Source: Paenibacillus ottowii
GTDB lineage: Bacteria > Bacillota > Bacilli > Paenibacillales > Paenibacillaceae
Assembly (NCBI RefSeq): GCF_006874425.1
Contig: NZ_VIJZ01000004.1
Span: forward strand, 1-64,000
DNA: 64,000 nucleotides
Reading direction: 5' to 3'
Of the stretch, positions 36,086 through 44,344 are shown one piece after another (the first letter of the stretch is position 1; every line of letters begins with the position of its first letter). Below the pieces are notes generated by a model. It saw nothing but the letters and a program-made list of their open reading frames with translations, was not told the DNA's origin and ran no database searches. The position numbers were made by a program, and so were the translations under genes.

Positions 36086-37444
36086 TTGGATGGTCATACC
36101 GAGTTTCATTGGGGATTGCTAGGGGTGAATCTCTTCTTGGTACTGCTGCTTGTCTTTCTAAACGGTGTTTTTGTGGCCGCAGAATTTTCGCTGGTCAAAA
36201 TGCGCCAATCCCGATTGACGCAGCTCCAAAGTGAGGGTCATCGCCTGGCAGGCTATGCGTTGAAGGTGAACAAAAAGTTGGATGCTTATCTGTCTGCCAC
36301 CCAATTGGGCATTACGCTGGCTTCATTGGGGTTAGGTTGGATTGGTGAGCCAGCAGTATCCGGCTACCTGATAGAGCCACTCATGCACAAACTCGGTGTA
36401 ACTGACGGTACACTGATTACAACGGTATCCGTTGTCGTCGGATTTTGCGTCATTACTTTTTTGCATATTGTATTGGGCGAGCTGGCTCCCAAGTCTTTGG
36501 CGATTCAAAAAACCGAAGGTGTGGCGTTGGTTTTATCGGCGCCCTTGCTGCTGTTTTATAAGGTCTTTCTGCCTGTAATCTGGGTGTTGAATGCTGCCGC
36601 AAACATGCTGTTACGGGCATTCGGCATTCAGCCGGCGAGTGAAGCTGAAGCGGCACATTCGGAGGAAGAGATCCGGATATTGATGAATCAGAGCGCCAAA
36701 AGCGGTGTAATTGATAAGGATGAAATCAAGCTGATGGATAATATCTTTGATTTTTCCGACTTGCTTGCTCGTGAGATCATGTTGCCGCGTACGGATATGG
36801 ATTGCTTGTACACGAATTTATCGTTTAAGGAAAATCTGAAAATTATCAGTGACACCAAGCATTCCCGTTATCCGGTAGCGGTGGAGGATAAGGATCAGAT
36901 CATCGGTTTTGTCCATATTACAGATCTTCTGTTAGCCGAGCAGGGCGAGCAACTGGATCTGGCCTCGGTGGTGCGTCCTATTCTGAATGTGCCTGAGTCC
37001 ATGGAAGTAAGCCATGTGCTGCGTCTTATGCAGAAAAAACATTCCCAAATGACTCTCGTGGTGGATGAATACGGGGGGACCGCCGGTCTGCTAACAGCGG
37101 AGGAAATTCTGGAGGAAATCGTCGGGGATCTCTATGATGAGTTTGAGGATGAACGTCCAAGCGTGGAAATGAAGGAAGACTTCATCTCGGTGGACGGCCG
37201 TATGCTCATAGAGGATGTGAATGATTTGACTGGAGTGAACATTGAGGACGACGAGGTGGATTCCATCGGAGGTTGGCTGTTCAAGGAATTGGAAGGCAGT
37301 CCGGTGAAAGGGAAGAAAATAGAGTTCTATAATCTGACCTTTGAAGTGGAGGAAGCAACAAGGCTTCGTATCATGAGAGTGAAAATTCACCGCAAACCTG
37401 ATCTGGTCAATGAAGATGAGCTTTCTAGCGATAAGGAATCCTGA
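36086..37444 (+). CDS. CNNM/HlyC-CorC family membrane protein with CBS pair
   Basis: 452 residues from TTG 36086 (GGGG site ahead). Residues 10-190: DUF21/CNNM transmembrane domain with [34 protein letters not shown] and [11 protein letters not shown]. About 215-345: two CBS domains ([59 protein letters not shown]). About 355-440: CorC/HlyC C-terminal domain. Family members export magnesium or affect divalent-cation resistance (B. subtilis YhdP/MpfA). Despite the name hemolysin, a toxin role is unlikely. Confidence 0.9.
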   Translation: MDGHTEFHWGLLGVNLFLVLLLVFLNGVFVAAEFSLVKMRQSRLTQLQSEGHRLAGYALKVNKKLDAYLSATQLGITLASLGLGWIGEPAVSGYLIEPLMHKLGVTDGTLITTVSVVVGFCVITFLHIVLGELAPKSLAIQKTEGVALVLSAPLLLFYKVFLPVIWVLNAAANMLLRAFGIQPASEAEAAHSEEEIRILMNQSAKSGVIDKDEIKLMDNIFDFSDLLAREIMLPRTDMDCLYTNLSFKENLKIISDTKHSRYPVAVEDKDQIIGFVHITDLLLAEQGEQLDLASVVRPILNVPESMEVSHVLRLMQKKHSQMTLVVDEYGGTAGLLTAEEILEEIVGDLYDEFEDERPSVEMKEDFISVDGRMLIEDVNDLTGVNIEDDEVDSIGGWLFKELEGSPVKGKKIEFYNLTFEVEEATRLRIMRVKIHRKPDLVNEDELSSDKES

Positions 37445-37498
37445 TCCACAGAGAATAACATGATCAGTTCAGATAAAAAAGTTATATAGAGTGCTAAG

Positions 37499-37545
37499 AA
37501 AGAGCCTATAAATCCACATTACCGTGGTTTTATAGGCTCTTTTTG
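37499..37545. terminator. rho-independent terminator
   Basis: AAAGAGCCTATAAA paired with TTTTATAGGCTCTTT, 14-bp stem with an inner CCAC/GTGG pairing, T5 tail. Confidence 0.92.
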
Positions 37546-37645
37546 AGTTTTATTTCTTTGAACAAATTTTTCTGTTCGAGACTTGGGCGATGCGGCATAT
37601 GTTGAATAGTAAAGCAGATGGATCAATTAAAGGAGGTCCCGGCCC

Positions 37646-37870
37646 GTGAAATTTCCACAGCAAGGTGAGTATGCCCCGTTTGTCGGCCCGTTCGATCCTT
37701 GTCCGCCCATTCTATGCAAGACTTATGTGCTTCCGCCGAACTTGTTTGTACAATTTCAGCCCCCTGGTCTGCCGCAATTCAGCCCAGAAGAGGCGCTGAC
37801 GAAAGGAACGCTATGGCCATTGCTTTACAGTCCTTATGAGCCTAGGAGAAACCAGGGGGGAGGCGAATAA
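37646..37870 (+). CDS. cotJA: spore coat protein CotJA
   Basis: 74 residues, GTG start at 37646, AAAGGAGG upstream. Pro-rich with the CotJA pattern: FVGPFDPCPPILCKTYVLPPNLFVQFQPPGLPQFSPEEAL and a final GTLWPLLYSPYEP. CotJA, B and C are laid down together in the inner spore coat under sigma-E control. A GGCATATGTT sequence near 37593 could belong to such a promoter but is not a firm match. cotJB starts one base after its stop. Confidence 0.92.
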   Translation: MKFPQQGEYAPFVGPFDPCPPILCKTYVLPPNLFVQFQPPGLPQFSPEEALTKGTLWPLLYSPYEPRRNQGGGE

Positions 37871-37871
37871 C

Positions 37872-38339
37872 ATGGAGAATCCAAATCAAGGTCAGTCCCC
37901 AAATCAATTTCAACAGCAAATTCAGTATGAGAGTGGACATCAACAGCCTAGTCAACCTCAAAGCCCCTATTCAAATTCGTATCAATACCAGAACGAGTAT
38001 CAATATCAAAACCAGTATCAAAGTCAAGCTCAAGACTATAGTCAGCCCAGAATCCCGGTTCAAGGCTATGCGCCTCAAACCAAACCGGGTGATGCTCAAT
38101 TTTACGCGCTATTGGAGAAGCTCCAAGCGGTGGACTTTGTGTTGGTCGAGTTGAATTTGTATCTGAATACACATCCGGATGATTTGCAGGCTATCGAGCA
38201 GTTCAACAAGCTGACACAGGAAAGAACGGCCATTGCTAATGAATACCAACTCCTATATGGACCTTTGCAAAATTTTGGTCGCGCTTATTCCAAGTATCCT
38301 TGGGAGTGGAATCAAGCGCCTTGGCCGTGGCAGGTATAA
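37872..38339 (+). CDS. cotJB: spore coat protein CotJB with long Gln/Tyr-rich extension
   Basis: 155 residues from ATG 37872 (GGGGGGAGG ahead). The C-terminal ~88 residues are the normal CotJB domain (FYALLEKLQAVDFVLVELNL, YLNTHPDDLQAIEQFN, EYQLLYGPL, WEWNQAPWPWQ). Ahead of it is a ~65-residue low-complexity extension of Gln, Tyr, Asn, Ser and Pro with repeated NxYQYQN-like units. CotJB proteins are usually near 87-90 residues, so this extension is unusual and resembles self-assembling coat proteins. Middle gene of cotJABC. Confidence 0.9.
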   Translation: MENPNQGQSPNQFQQQIQYESGHQQPSQPQSPYSNSYQYQNEYQYQNQYQSQAQDYSQPRIPVQGYAPQTKPGDAQFYALLEKLQAVDFVLVELNLYLNTHPDDLQAIEQFNKLTQERTAIANEYQLLYGPLQNFGRAYSKYPWEWNQAPWPWQV

Positions 38340-38372
38340 GCAGGTACAACCATTAATAAAGGAGGAACATGA

Positions 38373-38942
38373 ATGTGGGTATATGAGAAAAAGCTGCAAT
38401 ATCCTGTACGTGTCAGCAAATGCGACCCTCACATGGCCAAGTTGCTTATGGAGCAGTACGGGGGAGCGGATGGAGAGCTCGCAGCAGCTTTGCGTTACCT
38501 GAATCAGCGGTATACCATCCCGGATAAAGTGATCGGTGTACTGAATGACATCGGGACGGAAGAATTTGCCCACCTCGAGATGATTGCAACGATGATTTAT
38601 AAGCTGACGAAGGATGCGAGTGTGGAGCAATTAAAGGCGGCTGGTCTGGGCGAACATTATGCGGCACATGATCGTGCGTTATTTTATGAAAACGCGGCGG
38701 GGGTTCCTTTTACCGCGACCTATATTCAAGCCAAAGGCGATCCCATCGCGGATTTATATGAGGATATTGCGGCAGAGGAAAAGGCGCGAGCTACATACCA
38801 GTGGCTGATTGATTTGACAGATGATGTGGATTTGCAGGATAGTTTAAAGTTTCTGCGTGAACGTGAGATCATTCATTCGCTGCGTTTTCGTGAGTCAGTA
38901 GAAATTTTGAAGGGGGAAAGAGACCGGAAGAAAGTATTTTAA
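38373..38942 (+). CDS. cotJC: spore coat protein CotJC, manganese catalase family
   Basis: 189 residues. Manganese-catalase-like four-helix bundle with the ligand positions GGADGELAAALRYL (Glu), GTEEFAHLEMI (Glu/His), DIAAEEKARATYQWLI (Glu) and REREIIHSLRF (Glu/His). It opens with the typical MWVYEKKLQYPV. Last gene of cotJABC, followed by a terminator. Confidence 0.95.
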   Translation: MWVYEKKLQYPVRVSKCDPHMAKLLMEQYGGADGELAAALRYLNQRYTIPDKVIGVLNDIGTEEFAHLEMIATMIYKLTKDASVEQLKAAGLGEHYAAHDRALFYENAAGVPFTATYIQAKGDPIADLYEDIAAEEKARATYQWLIDLTDDVDLQDSLKFLREREIIHSLRFRESVEILKGERDRKKVF

Positions 38943-38959
38943 GGGAATTTAGCAGGGAG

Positions 38960-38989
38960 GGCCATCTGCAAATGCAGGTGGCCTTTCTG
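38960..38989. terminator. terminator between convergent cotJC and frlR
   Basis: GGCCATCTGC / GCAGGTGGCC with an AAAT loop (one wobble pair) and TTTCTGTTT tail. Confidence 0.85.
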
Positions 38990-38998
38990 TTTATAATC

Positions 38999-39709
38999 TT
39001 AAACAATCAACTCGAACCTATCCCCTAATATCAACTGCTTGGAACGATGGATTTTTTGGCCGTCTGGATTACAAACGGTGCTTTTAATACACAGCAGAGG
39101 ATAGCCTTCCTCAATATTTAAATAGGTGGCTACATCAAAAGAGGCAAATTCCATAACTATATATTTTCTTGATATTCCAAATGTAATCTTATGTTTATTT
39201 TTTAAAATATCATAAAGAGATATATTATTTAAATCCTCTTGTAACAAAAAAGAAAAAGAAGAAGGGAAACGTGAATACTCTACAGATACCGGCACATTGT
39301 CAGCATACCTGATTCTTTCTATATTGATAACTTTATCCCCTGGCATTAAACCTAAATGTTCCTGATCCGATGCTGTAGCATCTTCAATCACGCATTTTAT
39401 TACTTTGGCACCAGGCACTTTATTTTGTAATTTACAAGTATCGCTAAATCCAATGGTCTCTACGACATTTTTTTTAATTTTATCTTTTGTAATAAATGTT
39501 CCTTTTCCCGGAATACGTACCAAATAACCTTCAGAGGTAAGGGAATCCAGTGCCGCACGGACAGTTACACGACTCACATTATTGGCTTCACTTAATTCTA
39601 ATTCTGTAGGGAGTTTGTCTCCTGGTTTTAGGGTACCGTTGTGGATGGAATCTAAAATTTTTTCTTGCAGCTGTCTATATAACGGTGAAGATTCTGAATG
39701 ATCAATCAT
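38999..39709 (-). CDS. frlR: GntR/HutC-family regulator of the fructosamine operon
   Basis: 236 residues from ATG 39709, 9 bases after GGAGG. N-terminal winged helix of the GntR type (PLYRQLQEKILDSIHNGTLKPGDKLPTELELSEANNVSRVTVRAALDSLTSEGYL) followed by a UTRA ligand-binding domain (VINIERIRYADNVPVSVEYS, ISRKYIVMEFASFDVATYLNI). It is divergent from the deglycase gene, as frlR is in other frl loci. It most likely represses the operon until a phosphorylated fructosamine binds. Confidence 0.88.
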   Translation of the reverse strand: MIDHSESSPLYRQLQEKILDSIHNGTLKPGDKLPTELELSEANNVSRVTVRAALDSLTSEGYLVRIPGKGTFITKDKIKKNVVETIGFSDTCKLQNKVPGAKVIKCVIEDATASDQEHLGLMPGDKVINIERIRYADNVPVSVEYSRFPSSFSFLLQEDLNNISLYDILKNKHKITFGISRKYIVMEFASFDVATYLNIEEGYPLLCIKSTVCNPDGQKIHRSKQLILGDRFELIV

Positions 39710-39805
39710 GCAGTTCAACCTCCAAATCAAGTTTTTATAAATGTATTATATTGTTTTATATCAGCATGCTTATATTATAACAGCATATACAATTTATGAA
39801 TAGCT

Positions 39806-39819
39806 TGTAAGCCCTTACA
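39806..39819. promoter_or_regulatory. candidate CcpA cre site
   Basis: TGTAAGCCCTTACA matches the cre consensus TGWAANCGNTNWCA at all fixed positions but one (central CG is CC) and is nearly palindromic. It lies between frlR and frlB, about 175 bases before the frlB start. Confidence 0.45.
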
Positions 39820-39925
39820 ATAGGGGTTTATCCTTTAAAAATCGGGGGGATTGAAGCAGTACTCTAGAAAAAGTAGTAAAGTGTTATTGCCTCATGTATT
39901 GTTTTGTGTTATTGTTTTTTTAGAA

Positions 39926-39954
39926 CATTCCAATACATATACCGGTGTGGAATG
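39926..39954. promoter_or_regulatory. inverted repeat, possible FrlR operator or leader hairpin
   Basis: CATTCCA (39926-39932) / TGGAATG (39948-39954), extendable by weaker pairs, shortly upstream of frlB. Confidence 0.35.
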
Positions 39955-39992
39955 GAAAACAAGAAAATGTATCATACAAGGAGGAAATGATA

Positions 39993-40967
39993 ATGGAAAT
40001 CAAAAAAATTATTGAAGAAATTGTAGCAAATAAACAAGAGGCTGGCGGTATTAAGCAGGTATATTATGTAGCTTGCGGCGGTTCTTATGGTGCTTTTTAT
40101 CCTGCAAAAACATTTCTTGAAAAAGAAGCAAGGGAAGTTAAGGTAGGTCTTTATACCAGTAATGAGTTTGTGCATAACACACCTAGAGCATTTGGAGAAA
40201 ATTCAGTACTGGTAGTGGCATCACATAAAGGGAATACACCAGAGACTGTGAAGGCCGCAGAATTAGGTAAAACAGCAGGAGTTCCAGTTATTGCATTAAC
40301 ATGGGTTGAAGATTCTCCTATTACAGAACAAGCAGACTATGTGGTGAAGTACACATTTGGGGATGGCAAAGATATTGCCCGCGAAAAAACCATGAAAGCA
40401 CTAATGACGGCGGTAGAGGTATTAAATCAGACCGAGGGATATGAGCATTATGAAAAATTCCTGGACGGAGTAGGAAAAATAGATCGAATTGTTAAAAATG
40501 CGTGCAAACACGTGGAAAAACGTGCGCTGGCTTTTGCGAAAAACCATAAAGATGATTCCGTAATCTACACCATGGCAAGCGGAGCTGGCTACGGGGCTGC
40601 CTATATGCAAAGCATCTGCATTTTTATGGAGATGCAATGGATTAACTCTTCCAGCATACATTCAGGTGAATATTTCCATGGGCCATTTGAGATTACTGAT
40701 GCTGAAATACCATTTGTCATTCAGGTCTCTGAAGGAAGTACCCGAGCTTTAGATGAAAGAGCGTTAAAGTTCCTTAACCGTTATACCCAGAGGGTAGAGG
40801 TGTTAGACGCAAAGGATTTGGGACTGTCTACCATTGACAGCTCTGTGGTTGATTACTTCAATCATTCCCTATTTAATAATGTTTACCCCGTTTATAATCA
40901 AGCTTTGGCCGTTGAAAGAGCGCATCCGCTTACAACTCGTAGATATATGTGGAAGGTTGAATATTAA
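39993..40967 (+). CDS. frlB: fructosamine-6-phosphate deglycase (FrlB-like)
   Basis: 324 residues from ATG 39993 (AAGGAGG 7 bases ahead). Two SIS (sugar isomerase) domains: YYVACGGSYGAFYPA, VVASHKGNTPETVKAA, then TMASGAGYGAAYMQ and SSIHSGEYFHGPFEI with the catalytic-region Glu/His. FrlB splits fructoselysine-6-phosphate into glucose-6-phosphate and lysine; FraB does the same for fructose-aspartate-6-phosphate. The sequence alone does not settle which amino acid is released. First gene of the operon. Confidence 0.88.
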   Translation: MEIKKIIEEIVANKQEAGGIKQVYYVACGGSYGAFYPAKTFLEKEAREVKVGLYTSNEFVHNTPRAFGENSVLVVASHKGNTPETVKAAELGKTAGVPVIALTWVEDSPITEQADYVVKYTFGDGKDIAREKTMKALMTAVEVLNQTEGYEHYEKFLDGVGKIDRIVKNACKHVEKRALAFAKNHKDDSVIYTMASGAGYGAAYMQSICIFMEMQWINSSSIHSGEYFHGPFEITDAEIPFVIQVSEGSTRALDERALKFLNRYTQRVEVLDAKDLGLSTIDSSVVDYFNHSLFNNVYPVYNQALAVERAHPLTTRRYMWKVEY

Positions 40968-40998
40968 TCTTTTAGCAACCTTTAGAGGGGATATTCTT

Positions 40999-41886
40999 AT
41001 GGAACAATATAAGGTTATTGGCATTGGTGACAATGTAGTAGATAAATATGTCCACCAGGGTATGATGTACCCTGGTGGAAATGCCTTGAACTTTTGTGCG
41101 TATGCCAGAATGTGTGGGATGGAGGCATCTTATTTAGGAAAGTTTGGTAATGATCCTATAGCTCAGTATATTCAAAAGGTTATAGACGATTTAGAGATTG
41201 AACATAATCATTGCCGGATTTTTGAAGGGGAAAATGGGTATGCACGGGTTACATTGGAAGACGGTGATCGTGTATTTCTGGGCTCCAATAAAGGCGGTAT
41301 TGCAAAGGAAAAGGCATGGGATTTTACGGAAAGTGACTTGAACTACATTAAAAATTTCTCCGTAATTCATACCAGTCTAAATAGCTATATAGAGCAGGAT
41401 CTCGCAACATTAAAAAAAACGAATGTACCTATCTCTTATGATTTTTCGGTACGCTGGAATGATGAATATTTGGAACAAATATGCCGGTATGCGGACATTT
41501 CATTCCTTTCATGCAGTCATTTAACGGAAGCTGAAAGAAAAAGAGAAATGCTAAAAGCGCAGAAATTCGGTTCAAAAATAGTGATGGGTACTGTGGGGGA
41601 AAATGGATCATTTGCTCTCTATAAAGATCACTGGATGCACCAGCCGGCCGTATTGACGGATGCCGTGGATACGATGGGAGCGGGGGACTCTTATATAACC
41701 GCTTTTATTGTAGAGATGATTAGAAGCTCTAAAGCCGGCAAGATTTTCTACAGTGAAGATGAGGATATGCTTCGGAGTATCAAAGCAAGTATGGAAAAAG
41801 GAGCGGTTTTTGCGGCTAAAATATGCCAGATAAACGGAGCTTTTGGCCACGGCACACCCACTCGTTGTTCAGACTCGGAAGAATAG
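40999..41886 (+). CDS. frlD: fructosamine kinase (FrlD-like, PfkB family)
   Basis: 295 residues from ATG 40999 (AGAGGGG ahead). PfkB/ribokinase family: GIGDNVVDKYVHQGMMYPGGNALN at the sugar site and the anion-hole motif DTMGAGDSY near residue 222. The smaller size and the GIGDNVVDKY opening match FrlD, which phosphorylates the imported fructosamine on C6 before the deglycase acts. It starts 31 bases after frlB. Confidence 0.87.
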   Translation: MEQYKVIGIGDNVVDKYVHQGMMYPGGNALNFCAYARMCGMEASYLGKFGNDPIAQYIQKVIDDLEIEHNHCRIFEGENGYARVTLEDGDRVFLGSNKGGIAKEKAWDFTESDLNYIKNFSVIHTSLNSYIEQDLATLKKTNVPISYDFSVRWNDEYLEQICRYADISFLSCSHLTEAERKREMLKAQKFGSKIVMGTVGENGSFALYKDHWMHQPAVLTDAVDTMGAGDSYITAFIVEMIRSSKAGKIFYSEDEDMLRSIKASMEKGAVFAAKICQINGAFGHGTPTRCSDSEE

Positions 41887-41901
41887 GCAGGATAAGAATT
41901 T

Positions 41902-41936
41902 TGTAAGCGTATTCAATGAAGGGCGGCTACGCCCTT
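41902..41936 (+). promoter_or_regulatory. cre-like site and hairpin ahead of the permease gene
   Basis: TGTAAGCGTATTCA (41902-41915) differs from the cre consensus at one position. It is followed by the stem AAGGGCG / CGCCCTT (41919-41925, 41930-41936) with a 4-base loop and no T-run. It could be a roadblock, a processing site or a chance match. Confidence 0.35.
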
Positions 41937-41990
41937 GTAGATAATGAAAGATCGGTAAAGTTCGTAAAATCAAAAAAAGGGAGAATTCTT

Positions 41991-43307
41991 ATGTTTTGGT
42001 TTGAGCTATTGATCATCTTTTTACTCATTTTCTTCGGCGCTAGAGTTGGCGATGTTTTTATGGGCTTGCTCGGTGGAGTGGGCGTAGCGATTTTTGTATT
42101 TATCTTTCATATCCAACCAGCGGCTCCTCCCATTGATGTAATGTTGATTATTTTAGCGGTTGTATTGGCTGCCTCTGCGCTGCAGTCTTCAGGCGGACTT
42201 AACTTACTCGTCCAGATTGCAGAGAAAATGCTTAGTAAGTCACCTAAGAATATTACAATCATAGCTCCAATCATATCCTGGTTATTTACCTTCTTATCAG
42301 GAACCGGGCATGTCGTATATAGTTTATTGCCTATTATCAACAAGCTTGCCATTGATAATGATATCAGGCCGGAAAGACCCATTTCAAATAGTATCATTGC
42401 TTCCCAACAGGCAGTAACTTGCTCGCCGGTTTCAGCAGCTACTGCTGCTATGATTGGATTTATGTCACCCCTTGGAGTAAGTTTGGGAACTATCTTGGTC
42501 ATTTCCATACCTGCTACACTCTTAGGTGTCATTACAAGTGCGGTGTGTACATTGCGTAAAGGGAAAGAATTATCTGAAGATTCGGAATATTTGCATAGAT
42601 TGGCAGAAGGTTTAATTGAAAAATCAGAAAAGAAGGCTGAGAAAAAAGAAACTTCAAAAGGAGCGAAAGCCGCTGTTGTTCTCTTTTTGGTGGGGGTTTT
42701 AGCCATTGTTATTATGGGGATGTTTACTCAGCTGCGTCCATCCTGGGTGCTGAATGGCGAGGTTACTAGTCTATCAATGCCGCATACTATTGAAATGATT
42801 ATGCTAGTCTGCGCTACTATGATTATTATCGCATGCCGTCCTGCGATTGAAACGATTCTTAACGGGCCCATATTCAGGGCAGGGGCGCTGGCTATGGTTT
42901 GTGCCTTTGGGTTAGCCTGGATGAGCAGTACCTTTATTAACGGACAAACCGCTTTTATTCAAGATCATGTTGCTACGATTGTAAATAGCCATCCGTGGAT
43001 GCTTGCTGTTATCATGTTTATCGTTGCTGCTTTAACTACGAGTCAAGGTGTCACAACATTAATTATGATACCTATTGCCATTGCACTTGATTTGCCTACC
43101 TACATCATCATTGGAGCGTGGATGGCTGTAAATGCAAACTTCTTTTTACCAGTATCTGCTCAGTGCCTTGCTGCCATATCTTTTGATACAGCGGGTACGA
43201 CTAAAATTGGTAAATATGTATTGAACCACAGTTTTATGATACCTGGAATGATTAATATTATTTTATCTGTAATATTAGCTACTTTACTTGGAAGCGTTTT
43301 AATATAG
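41991..43307 (+). CDS. Dcu-family permease, probable fructosamine transporter
   Basis: 438 residues from ATG 41991 (AAAGGGAG ahead). About 10-12 transmembrane helices, with Dcu anaerobic C4-dicarboxylate transporter features: ALQSSGGLNLLVQIAEKML, LSGTGHVVYSLLPII, SIIASQQAVTCSPVSAATAAMIG and NFFLPVSAQCLAAISFD. Dcu members exchange aspartate, fumarate and succinate. In Salmonella the fructose-asparagine transporter FraA belongs to this family, while classical frl loci use other transporters. Here it lies between the kinase and the epimerase and most likely imports an acidic or neutral fructosamine. Confidence 0.82.
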   Translation: MFWFELLIIFLLIFFGARVGDVFMGLLGGVGVAIFVFIFHIQPAAPPIDVMLIILAVVLAASALQSSGGLNLLVQIAEKMLSKSPKNITIIAPIISWLFTFLSGTGHVVYSLLPIINKLAIDNDIRPERPISNSIIASQQAVTCSPVSAATAAMIGFMSPLGVSLGTILVISIPATLLGVITSAVCTLRKGKELSEDSEYLHRLAEGLIEKSEKKAEKKETSKGAKAAVVLFLVGVLAIVIMGMFTQLRPSWVLNGEVTSLSMPHTIEMIMLVCATMIIIACRPAIETILNGPIFRAGALAMVCAFGLAWMSSTFINGQTAFIQDHVATIVNSHPWMLAVIMFIVAALTTSQGVTTLIMIPIAIALDLPTYIIIGAWMAVNANFFLPVSAQCLAAISFDTAGTTKIGKYVLNHSFMIPGMINIILSVILATLLGSVLI

Positions 43308-43337
43308 CGTCGTGCAAAAAGGGGGTATCTAATTATT

Positions 43338-44168
43338 ATGGTACAGATATCACAAGTTGCGGCTGCAAACTATCATTATAAAAGATATTCTTTGGAGTAT
43401 TTTTTAGATTCTGTTGCAAAGCTTGGATTCCATAATATTGAATTGTGGGCTTCAGGTCCACATCTCCATTTAGACTATTTTAGGTATCAGGATATAAAAA
43501 AATTAAATACAAAAATAAAAGAAAGAGGGTTAAAGACGATCTGCTTTACCCCTGAACAGTATGTCTACCCGGTAAGCATCAGTCATCCTGATCCGGAGTA
43601 TAGAAAGAGAAGTGTTGAGTTTTTTTGCCGGCATATTGAAGCTGCATCTTTGCCGGAGTGTGACAAAGTGTTGGTGACCACAGGCATCGCCTACTTGGAT
43701 GTTGATGAGACAGAAATGTGGAAATGGTGCAGAGAATCTTTAGGCGAAATATGTAAAACAGCAGAAAAAGAGGGGATTTACCTTCCCGTGGAGGCTTTTA
43801 CCTCTTTTACTACACAGGTGTTTAATAGAGCCGAGCACATTTCCAAGATGATAAAAGAAGTTGGGAGCCCCTATTTAAAAGGTTTAGCGGATACGGATGT
43901 GATGGAAACTACAGGAAAGGATACCATTCATGATTTTATAAGGGAACTGGGAAATAATTTAATGCATATACATTTTGTGGATGGTAATCCTGGAGGACAT
44001 CTGGTGCCCGGAGAAGGCAGATTAGCAATGACGGAAGTGTTAAGGGAACTTAACAGTATAGATTATAAGGGATATCTAGGTCTGGAATTATTGGATAGAA
44101 GGTATGTTATGAATCCAGAAAAAGCCCTGAAAGATTCGCTCACGTGGTTCGAAAAACACCTGGAATGA
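43338..44168 (+). CDS. frlC: sugar-phosphate isomerase/epimerase, FrlC-like
   Basis: 276 residues, xylose-isomerase-like TIM barrel. Likely metal-binding positions: LPVEAFTS (Glu), GLADTDVM (Asp), HIHFVDGN (His) and LGLELLD (Glu). In E. coli FrlC interconverts fructoselysine and psicoselysine. Last gene of the operon, followed by a terminator. Confidence 0.82.
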   Translation: MVQISQVAAANYHYKRYSLEYFLDSVAKLGFHNIELWASGPHLHLDYFRYQDIKKLNTKIKERGLKTICFTPEQYVYPVSISHPDPEYRKRSVEFFCRHIEAASLPECDKVLVTTGIAYLDVDETEMWKWCRESLGEICKTAEKEGIYLPVEAFTSFTTQVFNRAEHISKMIKEVGSPYLKGLADTDVMETTGKDTIHDFIRELGNNLMHIHFVDGNPGGHLVPGEGRLAMTEVLRELNSIDYKGYLGLELLDRRYVMNPEKALKDSLTWFEKHLE

Positions 44169-44217
44169 TAAAGAGGAGCGACTTTTTACTATTTTATATC
44201 ACGAATTTCAAACCAAG

Positions 44218-44252
44218 AAAGTCGGTTCCCTATAGGAGGAATCGACTTTTTT
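44218..44252 (+). terminator. terminator of the fructosamine operon
   Basis: AAAGTCGGTTCC / GGAATCGACTTT with one mismatch, then T6. Confidence 0.85.
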
Positions 44253-44344
44253 AAGTACGCCCAGCACAGCATGAATGTTAACTTCAGAGCAGGAAATCCC
44301 GAACGGGATGGCAAGTCCCTGCCTTTAGCCAGTATTTGTCTTCC

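Noticed and set aside
36086-37444. Hemolysin/toxin reading of the CBS-domain protein
   Set aside because: The DUF21/CNNM-CBS-CorC layout is that of divalent-cation transport proteins; the hemolysin name is historical.
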